This document shows positions 46,700 to 59,255 of a stretch of 64,000 nt of DNA, in pieces. Where the stretch lies: the NCBI GenBank assembly GCA_033439265.1, contig JAVTVX010000020.1:18680001-18744000 (forward strand). Reading direction: 5' to 3'. The DNA is from Dillenia suffruticosa. Taxonomy: Eukaryota; Streptophyta; Magnoliopsida; Dilleniales; Dilleniaceae. Each line of letters opens with the position of its first letter. The stretch's first letter is position 1. Under the pieces are notes generated by a model, which searched no databases, was not told where the DNA came from, and was given only the letters and a program-made list of their open reading frames with translations. Position numbers and translations under genes: made by a program.

Positions 46700-48595
46700 C
46701 GAGTCAAGTATTTACCTTTTGTTAGAAGTGGATCTAGATTTCATAAATGATGGCTCTGCAAATTCAAATGAAGATAAGTTCCTTGGAGATCCTGATTGAA
46801 AAGACCTACAAAAGACTGCGAGAAGATATTTTAGCGAGAGAGATTCTGATACTTAAGTTAAATTAAAAAGTGGTTTTCAAAAATAGAAAGAACATATCAA
46901 AAAAAAGAGTTTTGTATACCCTTATATGTCTTGTATAAATTCTGAGAGTAAAAGTACTTACTTGTTGGTCAAGTTGATGTCAAATATGTAGGTCACTCAT
47001 TTGAGTTCTATCTATATTCGGGGTATTGAAACCCTAATTATTCTATAGAGATGTTACGAGATCACGAGAATCACAATAAGATTTCCAGAGATTATTATCG
47101 TTTGAGAAACTCTAGATTTTAAAAGATTTTTTTTTCAGCAGCAGTCAAAAGTTTCTTTCCCCTTATAGGAGGTTGACCCCACACCCCAAGAGGAGGCGAA
47201 TATTGCTAGTAACCGAGTGAGAATGTGGAGTACCGAGCAGGTTTAGAGGTTGAGCAAGCGATTACTAAGAGGGAGCAAGTCAAGGTGTATTAAAAGAATA
47301 AGTCATATCTACCCGTTTGAAATATAAATTTTGTATTAATGATACGTATTTTTATGTATTATTTCTAATGGACTATGTACGTAAAAGATTTCAAATCTTA
47401 CTGTAGTAAGTTTTCTTGACCATGCTCCATCGCCTTTTTATTCTGAAAACGCAAACGCATAAAGAATTAAGGTTCTTTTTGTTGGACTAAAACAATTTAG
47501 GCTTTTATTAAAAAAAAATTATTATTTATTAGACGACTAAACATTACTGTGAGAAATAAAATATTATTAATCATCTGGAAACGGATATACCGAAAGAAGC
47601 GAAACGGATCCCAGTGAGGCAGACAGCAGTTATGGGGGCTGGCATATCCCACGGCCCAAAAGGGTTTATTTGCGTAGTACAATGTGCTGACATGGACGGA
47701 CGTGATTAATTAGCACGTGGAGTACAAGGGTTGTACTGGTGGTGTGTGAGTTTGGCACGTGTCTCAAATCACCGGGAATGGGGTCCGCGGTGGGGGCCGT
47801 TTTGCGGCTCTTGGTGCAGCCGGAAGGCCAAAAGTTGATGGGATGGGATAATGCTTGTTATTAGAACAACCACATTTTACTTTTTGCTTTCTGCCCAACC
47901 TCATATCCAATAATAATTTAAAAAAAAAATTATAGACGGACATAACTTGTTAATTATACACACTAAATAATAAACAAGATAAAATATTAATATTAAACCA
48001 AGTGTATTAATATTAATATTAATATATATTGATATTCTTAAGAAAAAGGATGCATTTGTCACCCAAAATAGATGAGTATAAAGAGATTATACTTATTAAT
48101 CTTTTATGATTAATATTTTTTTGTTCATTTTACTAAAATAATTCATTATAAAGAGAAAATCAATTGTTTAAACATTTGAGCAACACGAAAGTAGGTAATC
48201 TTGTGAATCACATGATTTAAATAATATAAAGAAATTATTAACTATTAGAATCTACTTCAAAAATAAGAAGAGATTATTCAAACCTACTTGATAAAATCTT
48301 TTTAGGGGACAATATTCGTTAAAATTATCTCAATGTGTTATATATTATCCATATATATATACACATTATATATATTATCGATATTTAACTCAATGATGAA
48401 GATGAGAAACAAAATCCTAGGATTCGTCATGGCTTTACGAGACTAGATGCCCATCTTTGACACTTAGATCTCAAGTTTGGTCAAACTTGTTAATTATGCT
48501 TTAAATAAATTCCTTGGATCATAATCCAACTCTACAATAATGTTTGTTGATACCCAAAGGAAAAACTATTAAATACACACCATCCAAACATTTGC
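46700..48595. other. Upstream region of the DUF506 gene, no gene seen
   Basis: Low-copy-looking sequence. The patch at 47690-47830 is GC-richer and holds two CACGTG boxes. The rest is AT-rich. A 61-codon minus-strand frame at 47497-47682 shows no recognisable features. Confidence 0.4.
47714..47761. promoter_or_regulatory. Two CACGTG (G-box/ABRE-like) motifs
   Basis: GCACGTGGAG (47713-47722) and GGCACGTGTC (47754-47763) contain the G-box; the second fits the ABRE form ACGTGTC. They lie about 1.46-1.5 kb upstream of the DUF506 start. Whether they control this gene is unknown. Confidence 0.3.
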
Positions 48596-48839
48596 TAACA
48601 CTACAACCGAAATGGCATACGGAGACGGACGAAAACCGTAAGAAAAAAAATGATAAAACCATCGATAAAATCTTCTCCAACTGATAGAGTTTTAATTGGG
48701 TATAAAAGGGTCAGAATAGACCTATATCGACACTTGTCATGACTGTTGGAATATGTTAAATTTTTGAACGGTTAGAAAAGTGTCGGTAAAAATCGATATT
48801 ATATTATCAGTTATAAAAGATGAGTAAAATTACAATTTT

Positions 48840-49480
48840 TATCGTCACTAGTAAAGGGTTAGTAAATATTACTAATTTTATTGTTGGTTATCGTGTTAGT
48901 AAATATTACTACCTTTATTGTTGCTTACAGAACTATTAAATTAGTAAATATTACTATTTTTATTGTCGGTTACAGAGTTATTACAGAGTTATTAGTCAGT
49001 AAATGTTATTACCTTTACTATCGCTTACAGAATTATTGAGTTAGTAAATGTTACTATTTTTATTATCGGTTATAGAGTAATTGGTTAATAAATATTACTA
49101 TCTTTACTATCGTTTACAAAATTGTTGGATTAGTAAATATTACTATTTTTATTGTCGTTTAAAGAGTTATTGATTAGTAAATGTTACTACTTTTACTGTA
49201 TTATTGAGTTAGTAAATATTACTATATTTATTGTCGGTTACAAAATTATTGAGTTAGTAAATGTTACTACATTTATTGTCGAAAGGATAGTAAATATTAC
49301 TATTTTTAGTGTCGTTTTTATTGGTGAGTAAATTTTACTATTTTTATTATCGTTTAGGATATTCGGTTAAAAAGTTCTTATACTTATTATCAATAATCAA
49401 ATGTTACTACTCTTTTGGTTGGTTATCACAAGATTAGTAAATGTTAGGATATTTTAACACAAATATTACTATTCTATCGT
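48840..49480. repeat. Left subterminal repeats of element B
   Basis: About ten degenerate units of 50-60 bp: GAGTTAGTAAATATTACTAT, TTTTATTGTCGGTTACAGA. They correspond to the array near the right end of element A. Confidence 0.75.
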
Positions 49481-49879
49481 TACAAGAAAATGTTACAATT
49501 GTAGGTTAGAAAAGAATTAGAAAAATTATAAATACCGTATCTTGGGAAATGAAGTACCTTTGAAGTACCTTTTATAGTATGATGGAATATACATGATAAT
49601 GTTACAGACATATTACAAAAGAAAAAATGTTACAGACATATTACAAGAGAAAAAAAAAATTGTAACTTTCGGTTAATACATATTTTCATATATTCTGAAA
49701 TGAAATATTGATGACAAAAATGTTAACTTGGAGCACCAAAAAAATTCCAACATTCGTAACATCCAGTTCCAATTCCAGGATCCACCGTGATGTGTGGTAT
49801 CATTCTATTAATGAAATTAATATAATTATAAGATATATTATAAAAACTTGTACATTTAAATATTACCTTTGGAGATGGA

Positions 49880-50256
49880 CGCGGTTGAACCGCCCAAGCA
49901 AGCATGCATGTAAATGCCTGAGTGACACAATCACAATTTGTGGCTGACCCGCCTAGGCAAGCATGCACGCAAATGCCTGCACGGCACAACCGGCGGCTGA
50001 GCCGCCCAGGCAAGAGCGCTCACAAATGCCTGTGCGCAGCACAACGACGGCTGAGCTGCCCAGGCAAGAGTGCGCGCAAATGCCTGCGTGGCACAACCAG
50101 CGGCAGAGCCGCCCAGGCAAGCGCGCGCCCAAATGCCTGTGCAGCACAACCGATGGCTGAGCCGCCGAGGCAAGAGCGTGCTTAAATGCCTGCATGCGAC
50201 ACAACCAGCAACTGAGCTGCCCAGGCAAACTCCTGTAAATACCCTCGCGGCACAAG
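49880..50256. repeat. GC-rich 55-60 bp tandem array in element B
   Basis: About six to seven units, each containing GGCTGAGCCGCCCAGGCAAG, a GCGCGCAAATGCCTG phrase and GGCACAACC. Open frames on both strands (up to 100 codons) are periodic by-products. A single isolated unit of the same repeat lies at 53000-53062. Confidence 0.9.
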
Positions 50257-50681
50257 CTGCAAGGTATCTTATTTTAAAATAATAATTTTATTATTTTAAA
50301 TAAATAAAACATTTATATTATTAATATAATCATATGAAATCTTTAAATTATATTATTAAATTTGTTATATTAAATTATGAAATTATATTACTAAGTTTGT
50401 TATATACAATTATTAAATATATTAAATTTATAATTTATATTATATAGTGTCATAATACATTTTATTATATTTTTTATGAATATATATTTTTAAATAAAAT
50501 CATATATTACAAAAAGTCGTATATTTTTTATATTATTATTACTACATTAGTTACATAATTTTATATGATTATATTATTTAAAATAATAACTTTTCATACT
50601 TAGTTTATAATTTAAATTTCGTTATAATTAAAAAATGTGAGTTTGGATCATGTGCTTTGATGGATTGCATATGATAAATAT

Positions 50682-51016
50682 GATAAGTATGAATATGAGT
50701 TATTTAAATTAATAATATTAATTAGATATGTTAATGTCTAATTTATATTTTAGATTTTATAATTAAGAAATATGATAATTATATTTAATATTATTTATTT
50801 TAAAAGGTAATTAATTGAAATCAAAATATGATAACAAACTTTACAATAAGAGTCCATAATATTATCGAAATTATTTAAATTAGCAATAATTTAATTGAAA
50901 ATAATAATAATAATAAATTAAAATAATTAAATGAAATATGATAAAATTAATAATTAAATGAAATATGAAGAAAATTAAAAAAGTTATCATAAAAATATTA
51001 TGAGTATATATACTAG
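50682..51016. repeat. Direct duplication inside element B (copy 1; copy 2 at 53076-53415)
   Basis: The segment from GTATGAATATGAGTTATTTA to GAGTATATATACTAG recurs at 53076-53415 with few differences. In both places it lies downstream of GC-array units, so the duplicated block originally included part of the GC array. Confidence 0.88.
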
Positions 51017-51045
51017 GCTACTAAGTTCCACCTCTCTTCCCCCTC

Positions 51046-51057
51046 TTTGGCGCCAAA
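51046..51057. promoter_or_regulatory. Consensus E2F site in element B
   Basis: TTTGGCGCCAAA, identical to the palindrome at 30873-30884 in element A. A one-mismatch variant, TTTGGCGCTAAA, lies at 52477-52488. Confidence 0.45.
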
Positions 51058-51459
51058 CCTTCCTCCTCTTTGGTACTAACCTCAACCCTCCTCCTCTTTG
51101 GTGCTATTTCTTCGTACTAACAAAATTGACACTAAAAAGTTTGACACCAATATTTTCTTTGATTTAGATTTAGAGCACCATTAATCAAATTAGCAACTAA
51201 AAAAACTTTCCTAGGTAACTCCGGTATTGATGATAATTTTGCTAAACAAGTTAACTTAGTAAATAATAAAAAAAAATTATGAATAAAATATAGAGTAGTA
51301 AAACAAAGGTAAAGATTTGAGGAGAGAAAGATAGAACATGAATATAGGTTATCCCGTAATTTGGTATAATAACTTCATTCACATCGTTAATAGTTGTTAT
51401 CATAAAAAGTTCATATAATTTGCTAAACATGCATATGCTAACTCTGCTAAATTCGTTCT

Positions 51460-51725
51460 TATCATATAAGTTTGTGGTAAGTGTTGTCATGCATGATAAG
51501 CTCGCAAATTATTTTATGGTAAGTGTTATCATTCATGGTTAGTATTATCATGATAAATATTATCATACAACAGGTAAGTGTTATCATGCATAATAACCTT
51601 GCAAATTATTTTGTGGTAAGTGTTATCATGTATAGTAGGTATTATCATGGTTAATGTTATCATACAACATGTAAGTGTTATCATGCATGATAAGTGTTAT
51701 CATGATAACTGTTATCATACAACTA
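51460..51725. repeat. GGTAAGTGTTATCATGCATG repeats in element B
   Basis: About eight degenerate copies of a 20-30 bp unit GTAAGTGTTATCATGCATGA. Confidence 0.8.
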
Positions 51726-51840
51726 TTATATTTTATCATTTTTTATTTCCGTTACAGTTCTAATTTTTTTCTAATTTTTTGTTTTAATCATAAATTTAAC
51801 GCAATATTTTCAAAATCTGTCAATTTTTCTTTTGCGTTTT

Positions 51841-51848
51841 TTTCCCGC
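51841..51848 (+). promoter_or_regulatory. E2F-like site in element B
   Basis: TTTCCCGC, the canonical E2F motif; its counterpart in element A is at 31633-31640. Confidence 0.4.
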
Positions 51849-52619
51849 CTTCTTAATTTCTCATTTTTTTATACGAGCGCTTTTTCCCATCTTAGTTTTT
51901 TTATATTTTTAATCAATACCGTTACAGTGTTTTCGATTGAAAAAATCACTTACTACATTTCATTTCATATAACTTTTACTACTATTACCTTACTATTACT
52001 ACATTTAATATATAGCGTGTGTTTGTATGGTCCTTACTATGAACTCTATGTTATATTAATTATGTCCATTTGATTAATCACATGACAATTCAATATAAAG
52101 TTTTTAATATTATTAATTTAAATAGTATAAAATTATTAATATTATCAATTTAAATGAAATTAGCAATTTATATAATATGATGTTATAGTTTTGAAAATTC
52201 GTTGACCAATTATCAAATAATATAGTATTATAATTTGAAATTAGTAATTATTTGATATTAGTAATATAACAAGTAATTATTTGATATTAGTAATATAACA
52301 TGTAATTATTTGATATTAGTAATATAACATGATTATTGAAATTAGTAAATAGTATTATTTAGTAATATTAATATTGAAATGAAAAGTTTCGAATGCTTGT
52401 GGAGAGATAAAGGGTTTGTAATATATATATTTGGTTTAGCACCAAATAAATTTTGGTTTATAGTATATATAATTTGTTTGGCGCTAAATAAATTTTTCAA
52501 AACCAACCGTTTTGCTCAGTTTATCAAATTTTAGTTTTTGAATTATTTTACTGTTTACCTCTATTTTTATAGTTTGAGTAATTAACATAAAACTTTGACT
52601 TTGATATATTACTATATAA

Positions 52620-52990
52620 TTCCGTGAATAAAGTAATGGTAAGTATTACTACCATGTTACTAGATTCGTGAATGAAGTATTAGTAAGTATTATTACCATG
52701 TTACTAGATCCATAAATGAAATAGTAGTAAGTATTACTACCATATTATTAGATCCGTGAATGAAATATTAGTAAGTATTATTACCATACTACTAGATCCG
52801 CAAATAAAGTAGTAGTAAGTATTACTACCATATTACTAGATCTGTGAATAAAGTATTAGTAAGTATTACTACCATACTAATATATCTGTGAATAAAATAG
52901 TACTAAGCCGTGAATGAAGTATTAGTAACTATTACTACCAAGTTACTATATCCGTGAATGAAATAATAGTAAGTATTACTACCATATTAC
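52620..52990. repeat. Tandem array of about 60 bp units in element B
   Basis: About six to seven units, each containing TAGTAAGTATTACTACCAT, ATTACTAGATCCGTGAATGA. TAGTAAGTATTACTA is itself a near-palindrome. Confidence 0.88.
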
Positions 52991-53466
52991 TAAATCAGAA
53001 AAGCCGCCTAAGTAAGCGCACCCGCAAATGCCTGCACGGCACAACCGGCGGCTGTGCCGCCCATGATGAATATGATGAATATGATGAATATGAGTATGAT
53101 TTATTTAAATTAATAATATTAATTAGATATGTTAATGCCTAAGTTATATTTTAGATTTTATAATTAAGGAATATGATAATTATATTTAATATTATTTATT
53201 TTGAAAGATAAGGAATTGAAATCAAAATATGATAACAAACTTTACAAAAAAAATCCAAAATATTATCGAAATTATTTAAATTAGCAATAATTTAATTGAA
53301 AATAATAATAATAAAAAACTAAAATAATTAAATGAAATATGATAAAATTAATAATTAAATGAAATATGAAGAAAATTAAGAAAGTTACCATAAAAATATT
53401 ATGAGTATATATACTAGTACCATTAAATCTATTATATAAAATGTAACCCAAACTTAATAACAATAT

Positions 53467-55760
53467 TTAAATTTAATAATTATTTGATATTAGTAATATA
53501 ATATGATTATTGAAATTAGTAAACAGTATTATTTAGTAGTATTAATATTGATAAGTAATTAAATTGCATGGAGTAATAATATTAAATTATAGTAATATAA
53601 TGTTAATCAAATAAATTTGATAATCATAATTATAATAAATTTATAAATTTATATTATGAAACAATATAATTTATAGTTATATTATATTGGCAAACAACAT
53701 ATTTATGTTTCGGGCTAATAGTTGTATTATACCGCCAAACAACATATTCAAAATTGAGAGTTTATGTTTCAAGTAAAACCAGCACCAAATGTTGAAAATC
53801 TTTCGTGGGCATTTTTTTCCCTCATTTACAAATTTATTGTGAGGCTTGAATTTTTAATTGACTTTTTAAAATTTTTATCGTTTAATATATGGTTATAGTT
53901 TGAAATTGAATAATTATAGTGAATAATTTTGGAGTAATTATAGTAATTACCCTTTTCGATATTTATATGTTTCATATGTGTTATTTTATTGTTAAATCTG
54001 TAGTTTCTAACATTATATATTTTCATTAGCATTATTTTTCGTTTTATACAAATTTCATACAGTTTTCGAAAATATTTGTTACCAATTGTTACCATTGTTA
54101 CGATATTCTATTATACAAATTTTATATAATTATTGTCTTAGTATTTGTTATATTAGACCAAAATCACTTGTTACCACTTATTATCATTGTTATTAAAATA
54201 AAAATCATTGTTACCAAAATTAAAATAATTGTTATTATTTATTACCATTTGTACGAAGAGAAATTAGTAATTTTTACCTTTTGTTACCATACGTCTACTT
54301 ATTACCATTGTTACAATATTCTATTATACAAATTGTATATAATTATTGTCTTATCACTTGTTACATTGGATCAAAATCACTTGTTACCACTTATTATCAT
54401 TATTAGTACAATAAAAATCATTGTTACGAGAATTTTATTACCATTTGTTATCATTTATACGAAGAGAAAGTAGTAATTCTTACTATTTGTTACCATACGA
54501 TCCATTTGTTAAATATGTTAATGTATATTTTATATTTTAGAATTTATAATTAAGCAATTTGATAATTAGATAGTCATTATTTGATAATTAAAATGTAACT
54601 CTACTGTAATAACATTATTTAAATTTAATAATTATTTGATATTAGTAATAAAACATAATTATTGAAATTAGGAAATAGTATCATTTAGTAATATTAATAT
54701 TGATAATTAATTAAGTTGTATAGTATAATAATATAATTATAGTAATATAATGTTAATCAAATAAAATTGATAATCATAATTATAATAAATTTATAATAGT
54801 ATGAAACAATATAATTTATAGTTATATTATATTGACCAAACAATATATTTATATTTCAACTCAATTAAGCGCTAATAGTTGTATTATACCGCCAAACAAT
54901 ATATTCAAATATTGAGGGTTTATATTTCAAGTGAAACCAGCACCAAATGTTGAAAATCAATCTGCGCCTTTTTTCCCTCCTTTACAAATTTATTAGAACG
55001 CTTTAATTTTTCATGTGCTTTTTAAAACTTTTACCACATTTTTTTAATTGTATAGTTATAGTTTAAAATGGAATAGTTATAATTAATATCTATTGGAGTA
55101 GCTATAATGAATACCCTCTCTAATGTTTATATATTTCATATGTGTTATTTTATCGTTAACTCAGTAATTTTTAAGAGTTGTTATTTTTATTAGTATTATT
55201 TTTCCATTTATACAAATTTCATACAGTTTTAAAAAAAAATTATACAAATTTTATAGTATTATTGCATTGCCAAAAATACAGTTGCACTTGTTATTTGATT
55301 TAAATCACATGTGATCACTTCTTTTACCATATGTTTCTAATATTTCTATGTATTATTTTCCCATTAACTTTAGCTTAGTAATGTGATTTTTTACACCTGT
55401 TAGTAATGTGATTTTTAAGATTTGTTACGTTGATTCATACAAACAGATAAATATGTAGCATTATTTTTTATATTTTTCAATGTTGGGTTAGGTTTTGTAC
55501 AAATTTTATACAAGTTTTATAAAAATTTTATACAATTATTACAATTATTGGCTTTATCAGGTGATGAAGCAATCATGAAATGCGCTTGTTACGTTTTTAC
55601 TATTTATTATCATTTGTTATCACTTATTACCATAACTTGTTAGTATTTGTTGTTGGAAATCATCTGTTATCACTTGTTAGCATACTATATTATACAAATT
55701 TTACGCAATTATTGCTTTACCACTTATTATCGGGTGTTGGAGCAATTCATCAAATGCATT
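53467..55760. repeat. Two direct copies of a 1.15 kb block in element B
   Basis: Copy 1 starts near 53467 and copy 2 near 54617. Both begin TTTAATAATTATTTGATATT and pass through GTTGTATTATACCGCCAAAC, AACCAGCACCAAATGTTG and a TTTTTTCCCTCMTTTAC phrase before grading into GTTACCATTTGTTA repeats. The copies differ by substitutions and small indels. Confidence 0.8.
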
Positions 55761-56079
55761 TATTACTTGTTACCATTTGTTATTTGTTAGTTATCACATG
55801 TTATCACTTGTTAGATAGAGAATATGAATACACTTGTTACAATTTGTTATTTATTGTAGTATAATAAAAGTATTCTCGGATAAATTCTCAAAAGTTTGTT
55901 ATTTATTATAGTATAATAAAAGTCCATACGGAGCAATCAATCGTCAAATGTGTATTTATTACCTTGTTAATTAGTTATTTGTTATAAATCATTTGTTATC
56001 ACTTATTACTAGATAGAAAATAATTGTTATTTGTTATAAATTACTTGTTATAACTTTTTATCGTTTGTTATCATTTATT

Positions 56080-57890
56080 ATCATTTGTTAGATAAAGTAA
56101 TATTTACTATATAATAACAATAAAATATAGTAATATTTACTATAAAATAGTAACATTTACTATTATAATAACGAATGTGATAAATAGTAAATTTATTTGT
56201 CTCTCATGATAAAAGGATAATAATATTTACTATTAAACTAATCACAATAGTCAAATTAACAGATAATAACATATAATAACATTTACTATATAATCATAAT
56301 TAAATGTAGTAACATACTATAAAAGCTATTTAGAATCGACGGCATGAGGTATGAACTACCGATTTTAACATTAATTTATTTTGATTCACATTTAATTTAA
56401 TAATATACTATTTTAATATTTCAATTTTAATATTTTAACGAAAACTCTATAGTAACATTTACTATTAAGTTAATCACAATAATTCAATTAACAGATAGTA
56501 ATATATAGTACTATTTACTATAAAATAGTAACATTTAGCGTTATAATAACAGATGTGTAAACTAGTAAATTTATTTGTTTTTCATGATAAAATGATAGTA
56601 ACATTTACTATTAAATTAACCACAATAGTCCAACCATAATAAAATATAGTAACATTTACTATAAAAATACAATGAACCACTGCCATGAGACATGAACAGC
56701 AGGTTTTAATATTAATTTATTTTAATTCACATTTAATTTAACAATATATCATTTTAACATTTCAACGAGAAATCCATAGTAATATTTATTATTAAGTTAA
56801 TCATAATAGTCAAATTAACAGATAATAACATATACTAACATTTATTCTATAATCACAATAAAATATAGTAACATTTATTATAAAAATTACAATGAACCGA
56901 CGGCATGAGGTATGAACCACCGGTTTGAATATTAATTTATTTTAATTCTTATTTAATTTAATAATATACCATTTTAATATTTCAATTTTAACATTTCAAC
57001 GAAAACTCTATAGTAACATTTATTATTAAACTAACCACAATAGTTAAATTAACATATAATAATATATAGTAATATTTACTATATAACCACAATAAAATAT
57101 AGTAACATTTACTATAAAATAGTAACATTTACTATTATAATAATAGATATGAAGGTAGCAAATTTATTTGTCTCTTATGATAAAAGGTTGGTAACATTTA
57201 CTATTAACCTAACCAAAATAGTCGAATTAACAGATAATAAGATATAATAACATTTACTATGTAACTATAATAAAATATAGTAGTATTTACTGTTATAATA
57301 ATTGATGTGAAAAATAGTAAATTTATTTATCTCTCATGATGAAAGGATAATAACATTTACTATTAAACTAACCACAATAGTAGAATTAACAGATAATAAA
57401 ATATAGTAACATTTACTATATAATCACAATAAAATATAATAACATTTACTATTATAATAACGGATGTGAAAGATAGTAATTTTATTTGTCTCCTATGATA
57501 AAAAGATAGTAACATTAATTATTAAACTAACCACAATAATCAAATTAACAAATAATAATATATAGTGACTGTTACTATGTAATTACAGTAAAATATAGTA
57601 ACTTTTATTATAAAATAGTAACATTTACTATTATAATAACACATGTGAAATGTAATAAAATTATTTGTCTCTTATCATAAAAGGATACTAAAATTTACTA
57701 TTACACTAACCATAATATTCAAATTAAAAGATAATAAGATACAGTAACATTTACTATATAACCAAAATAACATTTAATATAAAATAATAATATTTACTAT
57801 TAATATGGTAACAATTACTATAATATAATAACAATTACTATAATATAGTAACATTTACGGTAAAATAGTAATATTTACCGCTATTTATCA
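56080..57890. repeat. Right subterminal repeats of element B (TAGTAACATTTACTATA)
   Basis: Dozens of ATAGTAACATTTACTATAAA-type near-palindromic motifs are spaced 15-60 bp apart. A longer block with CGGCATGAGGTATGAACCAC and TTTCAACGAAAACTCTATAG is repeated around 56340, 56680 and 56895. No coding sequence. Confidence 0.85.
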
Positions 57891-58253
57891 TTTCCTTTTA
57901 CACTTATTATTCCTTTCTATATTTACCCATTATCACAACAGCTGAGATACCTTTCAAAATCGTGACTGCAAAACCTATATTTTGTCATCACAACTTATAG
58001 CCGTAAAGATAGGGTTATATAAATTCAAACGTCCTTATATCCGTAAGTATAAAATGTTGTTTATACAAACGGTTTACTACCTTTACCCACGGTTCAAATT
58101 GTTTTATCGATGATCATTTTAAAATCGTCAAAAAGTATATACTACTCCCGACGGTTTCAACTATAACCGTCTGTATTGTTTCAAAAAACTATCGTTAATA
58201 CTTACCGAAAGTAAATGTCACCGTCAGCATAATGCTTTTAGTTTGTAGTGTAA

Positions 58254-59206
58254 TATTGTCCCACTAAAAGAAATTGTCTTTTTCAGAATTTATCACAAAA
58301 TTCTTTTTTTTTTTTCCTTTTGGCAATGCAAAGCACCAAGAAAATATAGCTTCCTAGAATTGATCAATTTATTTAGGTTACATATAGAGGATGTGTCAAG
58401 ACATCTTCTAATTAAGAAATATTGAAAAAATCAAAGTTGTTCACATATTTTACTATTCGTGAACTAAATCTTAATGTTGATAGAAAACGTGATTATTGTC
58501 CTAAAAAAGTTAAGCTAGAGGGTTTTAAATTTACACTCTAAATATATATATATACTACTCAAAATAAGAATTAAAAAAAAAAAACATATTCAAGGACCAA
58601 AGAGCACCAATTCGTCACGGTGCATGCGCCTGTGCTTGTACATGAATATCCACTCGAACCAAGCAGATTGCAGAATGCAGGGCAGATTTAAACAAGAGCT
58701 TTTGAATTTATGCCAAAGCAGTATGATGTAATGCATGGTCGTGATATAGATAGAGTTTCTCGAGCTATTGGGGAGGTAGCTTGGAGTGGCCGGAAACTTG
58801 GAAAGCTCAGGGTTAGCTTTAGAATTAGGCCAACTTGTTGGGTGAACCGAAACAATGGCCTGTCAAAACGTGTCAGTCTCGCGTACAATTTCATGACTAG
58901 ACTGTCGTGCAATCTATTTAAATTAATTAATTCAATACTTAATTTCCCACCATGGTGGTTAAAGTTCTTGGGGTATAAATATGCTGCAAACTTAATTCAG
59001 CAAATAAAAATTTTAAAATTTTGCATGGGCCCGAAAATGCACTTGAATTTCTATTTTGTTCACAGCACGAATTGGTTTTTTGTGCCCCCAAGAAAAAAAC
59101 CTACAATTTTATACTTTCTATTTTGATTATATTCCAATTTGGTTCTCTCTTATTGCCAATCTCTTTCCAAATGGGTAGTTTGTTAATGTAAAACCCTAAT
59201 TCTCCT

Positions 59207-59255
<49 letters not shown>

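Larger units (their letters stand above)
48599..58250 (-). mobile_element. CACTA element B, same family as A, opposite orientation
   Basis: It starts CACTACAACCG at 48599 and ends TTTAGTTTGTAGTG at 58250, with target duplication TAA (48596-48598 and 58251-58253). The 9,652 bp hold no transposase, only repeat arrays, a GC-rich array and AT-rich filler. Its left end matches the right end of A inverted (GACGGACGAAAACCG, ATCTTCTCCAACTGATAG). Its right end matches the left end of A inverted (TATGCTGACGGTGAC on the minus strand), so B lies in reverse relative to A. It must have depended on a transposase elsewhere. Confidence 0.9.

Noticed and set aside
49922-50282. Cys/Ala-rich repeat proteins on both strands
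   Set aside because: They translate a 55-60 bp DNA repeat in element B; the apparent Cys periodicity follows from the DNA unit.
23093-58250. A single 35 kb CACTA element from the outer left end to the right end of B
   Set aside because: The termini pair better as two elements: 23785 with 44222 (TSD ATG) and 48599 with 58250 (TSD TAA); the flanks ATG and TAA of the long version do not match.
58710-59126. 138-codon open frame with a plausible N-terminal half
   Set aside because: No recognisable domain, and the second half is a Phe/Pro/Lys-rich chance translation. Not enough to call a gene; a database search would decide.
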